A stretch of DNA of 64,000 nucleotides from Francisella frigiditurris (GTDB lineage: Bacteria > Pseudomonadota > Gammaproteobacteria > Francisellales > Francisellaceae), in the NCBI RefSeq assembly GCF_001880225.1, contig NZ_CP009654.1, positions 558,001-622,000 on the forward strand, read 5' to 3'. The position numbers and the translations under genes were made by a program. How positions within the stretch are numbered: position 1 is the stretch's first letter; the number at the start of each line of letters is the position of its first letter. Under the pieces are notes generated by a model, which was given only the letters and a program-made list of their open reading frames with translations, did no database searches and was not told where the DNA came from. Shown here piece after piece: positions 9,025 through 21,224 of the stretch.

Positions 9025-10494
9025 ATGAGTAAAGAATTACTTTTAGTTTTAGAGACAGTAGCTAATGAAAAAGATATTTCAAAAGAGTTATTATTCCAAG
9101 CTATGGAAGAAGCATTAGCTGTTGTTACTAAAAAAGAACTTAATGACGATATGAATATAGAAGTTCATATAGATAGAAATACTGGAGAATATACTGCAGA
9201 TAGAGTATGGCATATAGTTCCAGAAGATAGAGATTTAATAGATTATTCTAAAGAATTATATGAAGATGTTGCTAGAGAAAAAGGCTATGATGTTTCTGCA
9301 GGAGATGTGATAAGAGAGCCTGTTGAAGCTGCTGAATTTGGACGTATTGCAGCGACTACAGCAAAACAGATTTTGATGAAAAAAATTAAAAACTTTGAGC
9401 GTGAGAAAACAGCTAGGGTTTATAAAGAAAAAATTGGATCTATTGTATATGGAGAAGTTAAGAGAGCGACTTATGAGTTGCTTGTTATAGATCTTGGAAG
9501 TAATGCTGAAGGTATTTTATCTAAAAAGGATCTGATTCCTAGAGAAAGATTTAGGGTTGGAGATAAAATAAGAAGCTGTGTTGAAGGTATAGACTATGAT
9601 GAAGATGGTCGTGCACAAACTATAGTTTTAAGTCGTTCTAGTAATACTATGCTGAAAGCTTTATTTGAATTGGAAATTCCTGAAGTTGAAGAAGAGCTTA
9701 TTAATATAGTTAATGTTGTGCGTGAGCCAGGATTTAGAGCAAAAGTTACTGTTAAAAGTAATGATAGAAGAATAGATCCTTGCGGTGCTTGTGTTGGTGT
9801 TAGAGGTTCTAGGATTCATTCGATAATGAATGAGTTAAGTGGCGAGAAAGTTGATGTCATTCTTTGGGATGAAGATACTATTCAGTATGCTATCAACTCA
9901 CTTTCGCCTGTAGATGCTGAAGATGTGATAGAAGTAAATGTTGATGAAGAAACGGCATCAATGGATATTGTAGTTAAGCAAGATAGTCTATCAAAAGCGA
10001 TTGGTAAAAATGGAGTTAATGTTAGATTGGCTAGTGCTTTGATAGGTTGGAAAATTAACGTTCTTTCGGATTCTGAGCAAGAAGAAAAGCAACTTTCAAT
10101 AGTGGAAAGATTTGTTGAGGTCCTAGATATTGATCATGACTTTGCTTTAGTGTTGATAGAGGAAGGAATAGAAACATTAGAAGATCTTGCCTATCTAGAT
10201 AAAGAGGAGCTTTTAGAAATTGAAGGATTTGATGAAGATATAGTGAATGAGCTTCAAGAAAGAGCTAAAACAGCATTGCTTACAGAAGCTTTAGGGAATA
10301 AAAAACCTGCTCAAGATTTACTTGATATGGATGGGATGACAGAAGATTTAGCAAATTCTTTAGCTAAAAACAATATTTGCACTATGGAAGATTTGGCTGA
10401 TTTATCAGTAGATGAGCTTTTAGATATTGTTGATCTTTCTGAAGAACAAGGTGCTGAACTTATAATGAAGGCAAGAGCTCCTTGGTTTGAGTAG
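9025..10494 (+). CDS. nusA: Transcription termination/antitermination factor NusA
   Basis: NusA binds RNA polymerase and nascent RNA, controlling pausing, termination and antitermination. The 489 residues show the NusA N-terminal RNAP-binding domain (1-130), the S1 domain (about 135-200), two KH domains ([22 protein letters not shown] and [22 protein letters not shown]), and two C-terminal helix-hairpin-helix acidic repeats (after about 360), as in E. coli. GAGAGG precedes the ATG. It lies between rimP and infB, the standard order. Confidence 0.97.
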   Translation: MSKELLLVLETVANEKDISKELLFQAMEEALAVVTKKELNDDMNIEVHIDRNTGEYTADRVWHIVPEDRDLIDYSKELYEDVAREKGYDVSAGDVIREPVEAAEFGRIAATTAKQILMKKIKNFEREKTARVYKEKIGSIVYGEVKRATYELLVIDLGSNAEGILSKKDLIPRERFRVGDKIRSCVEGIDYDEDGRAQTIVLSRSSNTMLKALFELEIPEVEEELINIVNVVREPGFRAKVTVKSNDRRIDPCGACVGVRGSRIHSIMNELSGEKVDVILWDEDTIQYAINSLSPVDAEDVIEVNVDEETASMDIVVKQDSLSKAIGKNGVNVRLASALIGWKINVLSDSEQEEKQLSIVERFVEVLDIDHDFALVLIEEGIETLEDLAYLDKEELLEIEGFDEDIVNELQERAKTALLTEALGNKKPAQDLLDMDGMTEDLANSLAKNNICTMEDLADLSVDELLDIVDLSEEQGAELIMKARAPWFE

Positions 10495-10531
10495 GATAAA
10501 AGACAAAAATTAGAAAAGAGGATGATTGTTC

Positions 10532-13087
10532 ATGGCAAATATTACAGTTGGTCAGCTAGCTAAACAAATTAAAAAGGATGAAGATGCCTTACTTAAGCAG
10601 CTTAGTTCTTTTGGTATAAATAAAAAAGGTAAGGATGACACTCTTACAGAGGATGAAATGAAGACTTTGTTGGAGAAAATAAATAGTTCCAAAGGAAATC
10701 TTACAAGAAAAAAGGTTACTAAGACAGTTAAGCTTGATGGTAATCATAAGATTAATGTTTCTGTTAAGAAAAAAAGAAGAGTTGCTAAGTTAAATATTGA
10801 AAAGTTAGATGCTGAAGAAAAAGAAAGAATAGGCGATCAACAGGAGAAAGAAGAAGTTCTAAAAGAGATTTCTCCAGAAGTGGTGGCTAAAGTTGAAAAA
10901 GAAGAAGCTTCAGAAGTTAGCAACGTTGATGCTTCTAAGAAAGAACAAGTGCCTGTTAAAGAAAAAAAGGTAGAGACTAGTGGTTTTAAAATAACCTCTA
11001 TGCCAGAAAAAGCTAAGAATGTTGAAGAAACACAAGAAGAAGATGAAGATGCATCTTCTAAAAAGAAATCTGAAAAGAAAAAGTTCTCAGCAGATTCAGT
11101 TGTAAGTCCTACGAATACTAAATACAAAAGAGAAGAAGAAGAGGGTAGAAAGGCTAAGGGAGCAGCTGTTAAGAAGACATCTAAGTCATTTAAAAAAGCT
11201 TCGCCTAAGCAGCTATCACAGTTGGCTGGTGATTTTGATTCTTTTGATGAGTTTGGTAGTAAGAGAAATAAACATGCTCATATCAAGTCAAAAATTAAGA
11301 AGCAGGAGTTTACAAAGCCTGTAGAAAGTGAAGTTAAGAATATAGTGATTTATGAAGGCATAACAGTAAGTGACCTTGCTCAGAAAATGGCAGTTAAAGG
11401 TGCTGAAATAGTTAAGCTATTATTTAATATGGGTGTTATGGCTACTATAAACCAATCTTTAGATCAGGATACAGCTATTTTGATAGTAGAAGAATTGGGA
11501 CATTCATATGCTTTACATAAAGCAGATGTATTGGAAGAAGCAGTAACTACTGTAGATAGAAGCTCTGATGAAAAGGTTTCTAGAGCTCCTGTTGTAACAA
11601 TTATGGGCCATGTTGACCATGGTAAAACTTCTTTATTAGATTATATTCGTAAAGCTAGAGTTGTAGCGGGTGAGGCTGGTGGAATCACACAACACATAGG
11701 AGCTTACTCTGTAGAAACTCAGAAGGGTTCAATTACTTTCTTAGATACTCCAGGACATGAAGCTTTTACTGCTATGAGAGCTAGAGGAGCTAAGAGTACG
11801 GACATCGTTATTCTAGTTGTTGCGGCTGATGATGGTGTGATGCCTCAAACAGAGGAGGCTATTCAGCATGCTAAAGCCGCTGGAGTGCCTATAGTGGTAG
11901 CTGTTAATAAAATAGATAAACCAGAAGCTGATCCAGATAAAGTGGTTAGTGAGCTTGCTCAAAGGGATGTTATACCTGAATCTTGGGGTGGGGAAGTTAT
12001 GTTTGTTAATGTCTCTGCTAAAACTGGAGAGGGTGTAAATGAGCTTCTTGATGCAGTATTGTTACAGTCTGAAGTTCTAGAGCTTGTAGCTTTTGGAGGC
12101 GGACATGCTGAAGGTACTGTAGTGGAGTCGCGCCTAGAAAAAGGCAGAGGCCCAGTTGCTACAGTTTTAGTGCAAAACGGGGTTCTTAAGCAAGGTGATA
12201 TAGTCCTATGTGGTACTGAGTTTGGTCGTGTTAGAGCGATGAATGATGATCTTGGAAATAAGATAATGACAGCAGGTCCTTCAACACCAGTTGAGATTCT
12301 TGGTTTATCAGGAGTTCCTGCTGCAGGTGATGAGATGACAGTTATTAAGGATGAGAAGAAAGCAAAAGAAGTTGCTGCATTAAGAGCTCAGAAACAAAAA
12401 GAAGCTAAAATTGCTCAAGAACAATCGCTTAAACTTTCTAACATGTTTAATAATATGGGCAAAGAAGGAGAGCAACAAACTCTTAAAATCATACTTAAAG
12501 GTGATGTTCAAGGTTCTGTTGAGGCTATAAGAGATTCATTACTTAAGCTTTCTACTGATGAAGTAAAAGTTGATATTATTTCTAGTGGTATCGGTGGTAT
12601 TACTTCATCTGAAGTAACTTTAGCTGTAGCTTCTACCGCTGTAATATTTGGTTTTAATGTCCGTGCTGATAGTGCTGCTAAGAAGTTGGCAGAGATAGAT
12701 GGTGTTGAGCTGCGCTACTATAATATTATTTATGATTTGATAGATGATGTTAAGAAAGCAATGACAGGATTATTATCTCCTGAAATGAAAGAACAAATCA
12801 TAGGTATTGCCGAAGTAAGAGAAGTTTATAGATCTTCTAAATTTGGTTCTATCGCTGGGTGTATGGTTATTGAAGGAGTTGTTAAGAGGAGTAATCCTAT
12901 TAGGATACTTAGAGATCAAGTTGTTATTTATGAAGGTAGTTTAGAGTCTTTAAAAAGGTTTAAAGATGATGCCAGCGAAGTTAAAAAAGGTATGGAGTGC
13001 GGAATTGGTGTCAAAAACTATAATGATGTAAGAGCAGGTGATCAAATAGAAGTTTTTGAAGTTATTGAAGTAGCTAAGGAGCTGTAA
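10532..13087 (+). CDS. infB: Translation initiation factor IF-2
   Basis: IF-2 is the GTPase that delivers initiator tRNA to the 30S subunit. I take ATG 10532 ([12 protein letters not shown]…) rather than the in-frame TTG at 10526, because AGAGGA at 10517-10522 is spaced properly for it. That gives 851 residues. The IF2 N-terminal domain comes first, then a long Lys/Glu-rich linker (about 60-280), and a G domain with [12 protein letters not shown] (from about residue 359), DTPGHEAF and NKIDKP. The beta-barrel, IF2-type core and C-terminal domain follow. The stop is adjacent to the rbfA start. Confidence 0.97.
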   Translation: MANITVGQLAKQIKKDEDALLKQLSSFGINKKGKDDTLTEDEMKTLLEKINSSKGNLTRKKVTKTVKLDGNHKINVSVKKKRRVAKLNIEKLDAEEKERIGDQQEKEEVLKEISPEVVAKVEKEEASEVSNVDASKKEQVPVKEKKVETSGFKITSMPEKAKNVEETQEEDEDASSKKKSEKKKFSADSVVSPTNTKYKREEEEGRKAKGAAVKKTSKSFKKASPKQLSQLAGDFDSFDEFGSKRNKHAHIKSKIKKQEFTKPVESEVKNIVIYEGITVSDLAQKMAVKGAEIVKLLFNMGVMATINQSLDQDTAILIVEELGHSYALHKADVLEEAVTTVDRSSDEKVSRAPVVTIMGHVDHGKTSLLDYIRKARVVAGEAGGITQHIGAYSVETQKGSITFLDTPGHEAFTAMRARGAKSTDIVILVVAADDGVMPQTEEAIQHAKAAGVPIVVAVNKIDKPEADPDKVVSELAQRDVIPESWGGEVMFVNVSAKTGEGVNELLDAVLLQSEVLELVAFGGGHAEGTVVESRLEKGRGPVATVLVQNGVLKQGDIVLCGTEFGRVRAMNDDLGNKIMTAGPSTPVEILGLSGVPAAGDEMTVIKDEKKAKEVAALRAQKQKEAKIAQEQSLKLSNMFNNMGKEGEQQTLKIILKGDVQGSVEAIRDSLLKLSTDEVKVDIISSGIGGITSSEVTLAVASTAVIFGFNVRADSAAKKLAEIDGVELRYYNIIYDLIDDVKKAMTGLLSPEMKEQIIGIAEVREVYRSSKFGSIAGCMVIEGVVKRSNPIRILRDQVVIYEGSLESLKRFKDDASEVKKGMECGIGVKNYNDVRAGDQIEVFEVIEVAKEL

Positions 13088-13516
13088 ATGGCAGCAGAAG
13101 GTAGAGTTCTAAGGGTTTCTAGTGAACTAAAAAAAACAATATCATTATTACTTCGTTCTAAAGTTAAGGATGCAAAACTTTCTTTAGTGTCTATTACTGA
13201 AGTTGAAATGTCTAAAGATCTATCTTTTGCAAAAGTTTATTATTCTTGCTTAATTGAAGAAGATATTCCTTATGTTGCAGAAGCTTTTAAAAAGTCTAAA
13301 GGTTTTTTTAGATCTTCAATTGCGAAGGATTTAAAACTTAGGATAGTTCCAGAATTGAAATTTATATATGATGATTCCATTGAGTATGGTATGAAAATGG
13401 AAGGAAAAATTCATGAAGCTTTGGAACAAGATGCTAAGTTTATAAAGCATGATAAAGAAGAAGTATCTGAAGACGAAAGTCATCAAAAAGAGAATAAAGT
13501 AGAAAAACTGAGATAG
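13088..13516 (+). CDS. rbfA: 30S ribosome-binding factor A
   Basis: RbfA is a KH-like factor that binds immature 30S subunits and helps 16S 5'-end processing and cold adaptation. The first 115 residues carry the family core, ending in [25 protein letters not shown]. The last 27 residues form a charged Lys/Glu tail, a common variable region. It starts on the base after the infB stop, so translation is probably coupled, and it precedes hisS by 6 bases. Confidence 0.95.
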   Translation: MAAEGRVLRVSSELKKTISLLLRSKVKDAKLSLVSITEVEMSKDLSFAKVYYSCLIEEDIPYVAEAFKKSKGFFRSSIAKDLKLRIVPELKFIYDDSIEYGMKMEGKIHEALEQDAKFIKHDKEEVSEDESHQKENKVEKLR

Positions 13517-13522
13517 ATTCCT

Positions 13523-14797
13523 ATGAAGAAAATTCAAGTTATCAGAGGCTTTAATGATATTTTTCCTCAGGATAGCTATAAGTGGCAATGTCTAGAATCA
13601 ATAATAAAAAGTGTTTTATCCTCTTATAATTATAAAGAAGTAAGATTGCCATTATTAGAGAAAAGTGAGCTTTTTCATAGAAGTGTTGGAGAAACATCAG
13701 ATATAGTTTCTAAAGAGACTTATGATTTTCAAGATAGAAATGGAGAGAATCTTACCTTACGTCCAGAGGGTACTGCTGGATGTGTGAGAATGGTTGTTGA
13801 GAACAATCTTGCTTCAAGAGGCCAAACTCAGAAGATTTGGTATTTAGGTCCAATGTTTAGGTATGAAAGACCTCAAAAGGGTAGATATAGACAGTTCTAT
13901 CAACTGGGTGTTGAAACTTATGGATATTCAGGACTGGGTATAGATTTGGAAATACTTTCAGTATGCTGGCAATTATTTAATAGACTCGGTATAACAGAGC
14001 ATGTGGTGTTAGAAATAAATAATCTAGGTTCAGTTGAGAATAGGAAAAATTATACTCAGGCATTATTAGATTATTTAAAACCATATCATAATGATTTAGA
14101 TGAGGATTCTGTTAAAAGATTAGATAATAATCCATTAAGAATATTAGATTCGAAAATTGAATCAACACAAAAGATTCTACAAAATGCCCCTAAACTTATA
14201 GATTTTATTGATGATGAAGTGAGAGAGGATTTTGAAAAGACTTGTGATTATTTAGAAAAACTAGGCATTAAATATAAAGTAAATAAAAACTTAGTTAGAG
14301 GCTTAGACTATTATTCCGGCTTAGTGTTTGAGTGGACAACAGATAAATTAGGGGCTCAAAGTGCTATTTGTGCAGGTGGTAGGTACGATAGTTTAATTGC
14401 AAATCTTGGTGGTGATGATAATTTTGCCATAGGTTTTGCTATAGGAATGGAAAGGTTGTTGATTCTTCTTGAGGAATTAAATTTATTACCAAATGAAAAT
14501 AATGATTTAGATATATTCTTTATTTTAGAAGCACAGAGTGTTCAACAATCTATGCCTATAGTTGATTTAATACGTTTTAATACAAATTTTAAATGTGACT
14601 TGGATTTGAAACTAGGAAGCTTTAAGTCTCAATTTAAGAAAGCTGATAAGCAAAAAGCAAGATTAGCTGTAATTATTGGAGAAAAAGAGCTTGAGAATAA
14701 TTCTGTAACAATTAAGTTTCTACAGGATGGAAGAGATCAGGTCGGTGTTGAGGTTCCATTATTGGAAGAATTTTTATATAAAGAATTAAATATATAG
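13523..14797 (+). CDS. hisS: Histidyl-tRNA synthetase
   Basis: This class II aminoacyl-tRNA synthetase charges tRNA-His. The 424 residues contain motif 1 near the N-terminus, motif 2 around [14 protein letters not shown] and [20 protein letters not shown], the histidine-specific [15 protein letters not shown] and [15 protein letters not shown], motif 3 in [13 protein letters not shown], and a C-terminal anticodon-binding domain. It closes the rimP operon as judged by spacing. Confidence 0.97.
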   Translation: MKKIQVIRGFNDIFPQDSYKWQCLESIIKSVLSSYNYKEVRLPLLEKSELFHRSVGETSDIVSKETYDFQDRNGENLTLRPEGTAGCVRMVVENNLASRGQTQKIWYLGPMFRYERPQKGRYRQFYQLGVETYGYSGLGIDLEILSVCWQLFNRLGITEHVVLEINNLGSVENRKNYTQALLDYLKPYHNDLDEDSVKRLDNNPLRILDSKIESTQKILQNAPKLIDFIDDEVREDFEKTCDYLEKLGIKYKVNKNLVRGLDYYSGLVFEWTTDKLGAQSAICAGGRYDSLIANLGGDDNFAIGFAIGMERLLILLEELNLLPNENNDLDIFFILEAQSVQQSMPIVDLIRFNTNFKCDLDLKLGSFKSQFKKADKQKARLAVIIGEKELENNSVTIKFLQDGRDQVGVEVPLLEEFLYKELNI

Positions 14798-14831
14798 GTT
14801 AGTTTAAATATTTTTATAAAAAGTGAGATAA

Positions 14832-16130
14832 ATGAAAATTCACAATATAAGAGGATATGCTTGGATTGTAGTAATATTAAGCTCTTTCTTACTTATTGAT
14901 AAATATATAATGAATGTGTCACCAAGCTTAATAGCAAATGAGCTTATGACAAGTTTCTCGATAAATGCGACAGAAATGAGTGCTATGGTATCGCTGTTTC
15001 TATGGGCAGTTGTTTTTTGTCAATTTTTTGTGGCTGGACCTATTATAGATAAGTTAGGTTTTAGAAAGGTCAGCTTTGCATCTCTAATTCTTTCAGCCAT
15101 GGGATTGTTATTGTTTGTTTTGGCTGCAGATATTCATAGTTTTGCTTTAGGTTGTATTTCTAGAATAATGATAGGAATAGGAGCCTCATTTGCAACTGTT
15201 GGATATATAAAGGCAGCCGCGGTTTGGTTTGAGCCTAGGAAATTTGCTTTTGTTTGTAGTTTCCTGATGACTGCAGCGATGACTGGTGCATTGATGGGTC
15301 AGGCTCCACTAGTTTATCTTATTGAGTTTACAGGTTCGTGGCATAAAGCATTAGTGAGTTACGCACTTTTTAGTATAGTCATAGCTTTGTTATATTTAGC
15401 TCTTGTTAGAGATTATAATCCACATGCTTCTTTTGCTGATGATTTAAGGAAAAAGACTAGTACTTTAGATGGTATAAAGAAGGTATTGTTAAATAGGAAT
15501 AATTGGTTTCTAACTTTTTATACTGGTCTGACCTTTACAACTATAGATGTCTTTGGAGGTATTTGGGGTAACAATTATTTTCGAGAGCTTTATGATGTGA
15601 GCTCTAAAGAGGCTTCATATATCGTTTCTATGATGTTTCTTGGTTTAGCAATAGGCTCTCCTTTCGTTGGTAAGCTTTCAGAGAGATTTGATAATAGAGT
15701 CGGAATAATGTTGTCATTTCATGTGATAGCAACTATATCTCTAGCTATCGTTTTGCAGTTTAAATTAACTCCGACAATCTCGGCTGTCTTATTATTCATT
15801 TTTGGCTTTTGTTTAGGTGTTTATATGTTGGCTTTTGCTATAGGTAATCGTGTTAATCCTATAGTTGTTGCTGCAACAGTAGCTGCTCTTATTAATACGG
15901 GAGAGCCTCTTTTAGGAGCATTGTTTGATCCTCTTATTGGATTTTTCTTAGATTTTACATGGAATGGTCAATATATTGACATACATAATAATATTGTAAA
16001 CTCAGCTATTGATGGAGCTCATCGATATTTTAATATACAAGCATATCATAATGCCTTTATTATTCTTATTATAAGTATGATAATAGCTTTATTCTTATTG
16101 TTCTTAGTTAAAGATAAAGAAGTAAAATAA
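14832..16130 (+). CDS. MFS transporter, paralogue of the one at 18152-19465
   Basis: The 432-residue protein is very hydrophobic with about 12 predicted transmembrane helices. An MFS loop-2 signature is seen at GPIIDKLGFRKVSF and a matching second-half motif at GKLSERFDNRVGI. It resembles the 'Francisella phagosomal transporter' class of MFS proteins, members of which import amino acids during intracellular growth; the substrate of this one cannot be read from sequence. It is clearly paralogous to the minus-strand protein at 18152-19465 (shared GYAWI…SSFLL.DKY.M and INATE). It lies 34 bases after hisS and 3 bases before zapE. Confidence 0.85.
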   Translation: MKIHNIRGYAWIVVILSSFLLIDKYIMNVSPSLIANELMTSFSINATEMSAMVSLFLWAVVFCQFFVAGPIIDKLGFRKVSFASLILSAMGLLLFVLAADIHSFALGCISRIMIGIGASFATVGYIKAAAVWFEPRKFAFVCSFLMTAAMTGALMGQAPLVYLIEFTGSWHKALVSYALFSIVIALLYLALVRDYNPHASFADDLRKKTSTLDGIKKVLLNRNNWFLTFYTGLTFTTIDVFGGIWGNNYFRELYDVSSKEASYIVSMMFLGLAIGSPFVGKLSERFDNRVGIMLSFHVIATISLAIVLQFKLTPTISAVLLFIFGFCLGVYMLAFAIGNRVNPIVVAATVAALINTGEPLLGALFDPLIGFFLDFTWNGQYIDIHNNIVNSAIDGAHRYFNIQAYHNAFIILIISMIIALFLLFLVKDKEVK

Positions 16131-16133
16131 TAT

Positions 16134-17219
16134 ATGTCGCTTTTAGAAGTTTATGAAAAAAAGATAGAACAGTCTCATTTAAGATCTGATCCATTACAAC
16201 TAGAAGCGATTAGAAGCTTAGATAGAATTACTAATCAGCTTAAAACAAAAAAAAGAAATAAATTTAATTTTTTTAGTAAAAGTTTGTATCCATCTATAAT
16301 CGGCCTTTATATGTGGGGAGGTGTTGGTAGAGGTAAAACTTTTATCATGGATATATTTTTTGATAATGTTCCTATAATAAATAAAAGTAGATTACATTTT
16401 TCTCATTTTATGAAAAATATGCATTTCTTACTTAAGAAATATAGTGGTCAGAAAAATCCAATTTCAAAAGCTGCCTATGAAATAGCTAAGAAAAATCAAT
16501 TAATATGTTTTGATGAATTCTTTGTTGAAGATATAGCTGATGCAATGATTCTTGGCAAGGTTTTTAAGGAACTGTTTGATCTAGGTGTTGTTTTGGTTGC
16601 TACTTCAAACATACATCCTAGTAAACTTTATTCAAACGGGTTGCAGAGAGAACTTTTTTTGCCTGCTATAGATGTGTTGATAGAAAATGTTGATGTTTTA
16701 AACCTTGATTCTGGGGTTGATTATAGATTCTGTAAAGATGTTAGTTACTTGAATTATTTTTATCCTTATAATACTGAAATGAGAGAAGTTTTTTTTACTA
16801 GATTTTTTGAAGAAAATGTTAGCTTTGATAAAGATGTTGAGGTAGAAATAATTAATAGAAAAATTCCGGCCCTTCTTGTTGGTGAAAATTCTATTTGTTT
16901 TGATGTAGCAGTTATATGTGGCTCAGGAAGAAGTGCTCTTGATTATATAGAGATATGTAGTAAATATAGAAGTATATTTCTATATAAGTTAAAACCTATG
17001 CGTCCTGAAGATGGTAGTGATTGTAGTACTTCTGATGAAAGTATTGCTAGAAGATTTATAGCATTAATAGATGAATGTTATGATCAGGATGTAAAAGTTA
17101 TAATTTTAGCAGCTGAAGATTTTAAAACTATTTATCAAGGAAGACGGCTTCAGTTTGAGTTCCAGAGGACAGTAAGTAGGCTTAATGATATGCAATCTGA
17201 AGATTTTGGGGAAATGTAA
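16134..17219 (+). CDS. zapE: Cell division protein ZapE (AFG1-like ATPase)
   Basis: ZapE is an AFG1/LACE1-type P-loop ATPase that in E. coli acts at the division ring under stress. It has 361 residues. Walker A lies in MWGGVGRGKTFIMD, Walker B in LICFDEFFVEDIADAM, and the family TSNIHPSKLYSNGLQRELFLPAI follows. No good ribosome site precedes ATG 16134, which begins 3 bases after the upstream MFS stop, so translational coupling is likely. rluC starts on the base after the TAAA region at 17221. Confidence 0.92.
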   Translation: MSLLEVYEKKIEQSHLRSDPLQLEAIRSLDRITNQLKTKKRNKFNFFSKSLYPSIIGLYMWGGVGRGKTFIMDIFFDNVPIINKSRLHFSHFMKNMHFLLKKYSGQKNPISKAAYEIAKKNQLICFDEFFVEDIADAMILGKVFKELFDLGVVLVATSNIHPSKLYSNGLQRELFLPAIDVLIENVDVLNLDSGVDYRFCKDVSYLNYFYPYNTEMREVFFTRFFEENVSFDKDVEVEIINRKIPALLVGENSICFDVAVICGSGRSALDYIEICSKYRSIFLYKLKPMRPEDGSDCSTSDESIARRFIALIDECYDQDVKVIILAAEDFKTIYQGRRLQFEFQRTVSRLNDMQSEDFGEM

Positions 17220-17220
17220 A

Positions 17221-18150
17221 ATGTCCGGAGTGCAATATATTGAGGTTGATAGTGATATAATTGAACAAAGAATAGATAACTTTTTAATCTCAAAATTTTC
17301 AGGGCTGCCAAAATCTTTAATTTATCGTTGGATAAGAAAAGGTGAGCTTAGGGTAAATAAAAAAAGAGTTAAGCAGACTGATAAGATTACTTCTGGAGAT
17401 ATAGTAAGAGTTCCTCCGTTTGTTTTAGAAGCTGAAGAATCCGTGGTAAAAATTCCCTCACAACATTTAGATTTTTTAGAAAATAGAATTCTTTACGAAA
17501 CAGATGACTATATCATTGTAGATAAACCCTCAGGGATGGCTGTTCATGGAGGATCGGGAGTTAATAGCGGATTAGTTGAGCGACTTAGACAACTTCGTCC
17601 AAAAGTTAAGCGACTGGACTTAGTTCATCGTTTAGATAAAGAAACTTCTGGATGCGTTATTTTAGCTAAAAAACATAGCTCATTAGTTTATTTTTTTGAT
17701 CTTTTTAAACAAAGAAAAGTCGATAAAATTTATTTTGCTGTTGTTCATGGACTATGGGATAAAAATATGAACAAAATTGATTTACCTCTTAGTAGAACTT
17801 TATCTAAGTCTGGGGAGCGTATTGTTAAAGTTGATTACACAGAAGGTAAAAAAGCTATTACAAATATATTAAATGTTACATATATTGGAAAAAAATATAG
17901 TCTTCTAGAGATAAAGCTTGAAACAGGAAGAACTCATCAAATCAGAGTGCATTGTCAAGTATCTGGTCATCCTATTGTTTTTGATAAAAAATATGGAGAT
18001 TCTGACAAAGATAAGGATCTTAATAGTTTGAAGGTTGATAAACTAATGTTACATGCTTATAGTTTGGAATTTTTTGATAGTAAGAAGAAAGAGAAAGTAA
18101 ATGTAAAGGCTGATTTAGATTCAAGAATTAAAAAAATCTTGGATTTATAA
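17221..18150 (+). CDS. rluC: Ribosomal large subunit pseudouridine synthase, RluC type
   Basis: This enzyme converts specific uridines in 23S rRNA to pseudouridine. The frame is open from 17185 inside zapE, but the conserved part starts at ATG 17221 (MSGVQYIEVDSDI…), directly after the zapE stop, giving 309 residues. An N-terminal S4 RNA-binding domain (about 12-80) precedes the RluA-family catalytic domain with LVHRLDKETSGCVILAK, whose Asp is the nucleophile. RluC rather than RluD is inferred from overall similarity only. Its stop is one base from the convergent MFS gene. Confidence 0.88.
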   Translation: MSGVQYIEVDSDIIEQRIDNFLISKFSGLPKSLIYRWIRKGELRVNKKRVKQTDKITSGDIVRVPPFVLEAEESVVKIPSQHLDFLENRILYETDDYIIVDKPSGMAVHGGSGVNSGLVERLRQLRPKVKRLDLVHRLDKETSGCVILAKKHSSLVYFFDLFKQRKVDKIYFAVVHGLWDKNMNKIDLPLSRTLSKSGERIVKVDYTEGKKAITNILNVTYIGKKYSLLEIKLETGRTHQIRVHCQVSGHPIVFDKKYGDSDKDKDLNSLKVDKLMLHAYSLEFFDSKKKEKVNVKADLDSRIKKILDL

Positions 18151-18151
18151 A

Positions 18152-19465
18152 TTAATCTTGTTTTATTTCTTTATCGCTAATGAAGAAAAGTATTACTAAA
18201 GAAGCAATCATGCTTAATACTAATGAAATAAAAGCAAAATGATAGGATGATAAGTCGAAATACTTTATATCCGATACATGGCTTCTTTGGGCTATTATTT
18301 CCCCAGCTGTATTTATATATTTTCCACCCCAAGAGAAATCAAGGAAATATCCTATGAGAGGATCAAATATGGCACCAAGTATTGGTTCCCCAGTGTTTAT
18401 AAAGGCAGCAACGGTTGCAGCTATAGCTATGGGGTTTATGCGATTACCTATAGCAAAAGATAGCATATAAATACCTAGACAAATGCCAAAAATAAACAAT
18501 AGAATGTATGAAAGTAAAATGGTTGTTTTAAAAAGTAATACAACACTTAGAGCAACTGTTCCTATTATATGGAAAACTATCATTACTCCTTTGCGACTAT
18601 CTAGAATTTCAGATATTTTACCTAATATAGGAGATCCAATAGCCATTCCTATAAAAATCATAGATATTATAGATGCAGCGTGCTCTTTAGATATATGATA
18701 GGATTCTCTAAAGTAAGCATTTCCCCAGAAACCAGCAAATGCATCAACAGCTGTAAAACTTAAGCCAACATAAAAGGCAAGTAACCAATTGTCTTTGCTT
18801 TTTATTACTTCTTTAAGTCCCTGTAAGGTTGAGGGTCTACTTTCTGGGCAGTTAGCATGAGGCTGTTGAGGATTAAAGTCTCTTACTAAAACATAATATA
18901 TAACAGCTATAAATAAGCTAAATACTGAGAAGATTAGCATAGCTTCTTTCCAAGAGCCGAATGATGAAATAAGCCAAGCTAAAGGAGCTTGTGCACATAA
19001 GGCACCTATCATGGCTGCTGTAGCTAAGAAGCTTGCAGCGAAAGCAAATTTTCTAGGCTCGAACCAAACAGATACTGCTTTTATATATGAAATAGTTGCG
19101 AAAGATACTCCAAGACCTGTTATGATCCTGGCAAAGTATGCTAAATATAAATTGCCGCGAGATGCTGCGACGACAAAAAGAATAACTCCAGCTGCAGATA
19201 TAGATATAGAAATGGGGCTAATTATTCTAAAACCAAACTTATCTATAATCGGACCAGCAAGGAAAAGCTGGCAAATTATAATGGCCCAGAAAAAAGCTGA
19301 TCCTAAAGCTCCAGTTTCAGTTGCATTAATATGAAAGCTAGACATCATGTTGTCAGTAATTAAGCTTGGAAAAACTTGCATCACATATTTGTCAAAAAGT
19401 AAAAATGAGCTTAAAGCTATTATTATCCAAGCATAGCCTTTTATCTGGTGTATTTTTTCAGTCAT
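18152..19465 (-). CDS. MFS transporter, inverted paralogue of the one at 14832-16130
   Basis: The 437 residues have about 12 transmembrane helices and the same signatures as the plus-strand paralogue: KGYAWIIIALSSFLLFDKY, GPIIDKFGFR and GKISEILDSRKGV. It belongs to the same Francisella phagosomal-transporter-like MFS group; the substrate is unknown. The ATG is at 19463-19465. The gene converges on rluC with a one-base gap, and its 5' side faces the atp operon across 153 bases that must hold promoters for both. Confidence 0.85.
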   Translation of the reverse strand: MTEKIHQIKGYAWIIIALSSFLLFDKYVMQVFPSLITDNMMSSFHINATETGALGSAFFWAIIICQLFLAGPIIDKFGFRIISPISISISAAGVILFVVAASRGNLYLAYFARIITGLGVSFATISYIKAVSVWFEPRKFAFAASFLATAAMIGALCAQAPLAWLISSFGSWKEAMLIFSVFSLFIAVIYYVLVRDFNPQQPHANCPESRPSTLQGLKEVIKSKDNWLLAFYVGLSFTAVDAFAGFWGNAYFRESYHISKEHAASIISMIFIGMAIGSPILGKISEILDSRKGVMIVFHIIGTVALSVVLLFKTTILLSYILLFIFGICLGIYMLSFAIGNRINPIAIAATVAAFINTGEPILGAIFDPLIGYFLDFSWGGKYINTAGEIIAQRSHVSDIKYFDLSSYHFAFISLVLSMIASLVILFFISDKEIKQD

Positions 19466-19583
19466 TAAAGAGTAGAGAAAATTTTAAATTAGTCAGTATT
19501 GTTTATTTTAAGTTTCTATAAAGATTAATTCAAGGATCATTTAGTTTATTGATTTTTGTTTTTTTGATATTATTTGTTCTGAT

Positions 19584-19589
19584 TATGAT
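19584..19589 (+). promoter_or_regulatory. Possible -10 box for the atp operon
   Basis: TATGAT at 19584-19589 lies 30 bases before the atpI ATG, in a T-rich stretch. No convincing -35 box is found at the right spacing (TTGATA at 19564-19569 is only 14 bases away), so this is a weak call. The atpI ribosome site GAGGTG is at 19606-19611. Confidence 0.3.
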
Positions 19590-19618
19590 AAGATTTCTTT
19601 TTTTTGAGGTGAAATGGA

Positions 19619-19990
19619 ATGTTAGCGAATGTAGGGCTGGATATAAGAAAATTTGTTTTTAGTCAGGTTTTTGTCTTGATTTTAGGATCTTGCATTACTT
19701 ATTTTTTATATAGTTCTGAGTACTTGTTTTCATTTTTACTAGGAGGGGGGGTAATTTTTTTAGCCAACTTTATATTCTTTTCTAGATTCTTGATGAGGAA
19801 GCAATTCAATCCAGGGATTGAGCTTTTGATTTTTTATTTAAGTGAGGCAATAAAGCTAACATTGGTTGCCTTGATAACAATATTATTAGCAATTTACATA
19901 AAACCTAAATTATTTCCTTACATTTTTGGTTTAATTTCGTTACAATTAGTCATGTGTTTTGTGCCTATGTTTCTTGTTAAGGTGAAGTAG
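19619..19990 (+). CDS. atpI: ATP synthase protein I (AtpI)
   Basis: AtpI is a small membrane protein at the head of many atp operons that helps c-ring assembly or ion supply. This one is 123 residues with four hydrophobic segments. It includes LFSFLLGGGVIFLANFIFFSRFL, which resembles the AtpI/UncI family. Sequence conservation in this family is low, so position before atpB is the main support. GAGGTG lies 7 bases before the ATG. Confidence 0.85.
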   Translation: MLANVGLDIRKFVFSQVFVLILGSCITYFLYSSEYLFSFLLGGGVIFLANFIFFSRFLMRKQFNPGIELLIFYLSEAIKLTLVALITILLAIYIKPKLFPYIFGLISLQLVMCFVPMFLVKVK

Positions 19991-20032
19991 GTAGGTATGT
20001 TTGTTTTAAAGTTATTTTAGTGTGGTGGGTAA

Positions 20033-20830
<798 letters not shown>

Positions 20831-20871
20831 TTTAAAAATGTAAATATAACGTTAATAAAAGGAGAGTATAA

Positions 20872-21177
<306 letters not shown>

Positions 21178-21224
21178 TTAATAGACTATTTTTAAAGTAA
21201 ATATCTTTTTAGAAAGGATTTAGA

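Noticed and set aside
17185-17220. Longer rluC start inside zapE
   Set aside because: The conserved S4 domain begins after ATG 17221, directly behind the zapE stop; the extension is chance.
18278-19334. Plus-strand ORFs of 61, 71 and 107 codons
   Set aside because: They lie wholly inside the minus-strand MFS gene and show no domain or ribosome site; they are shadows.
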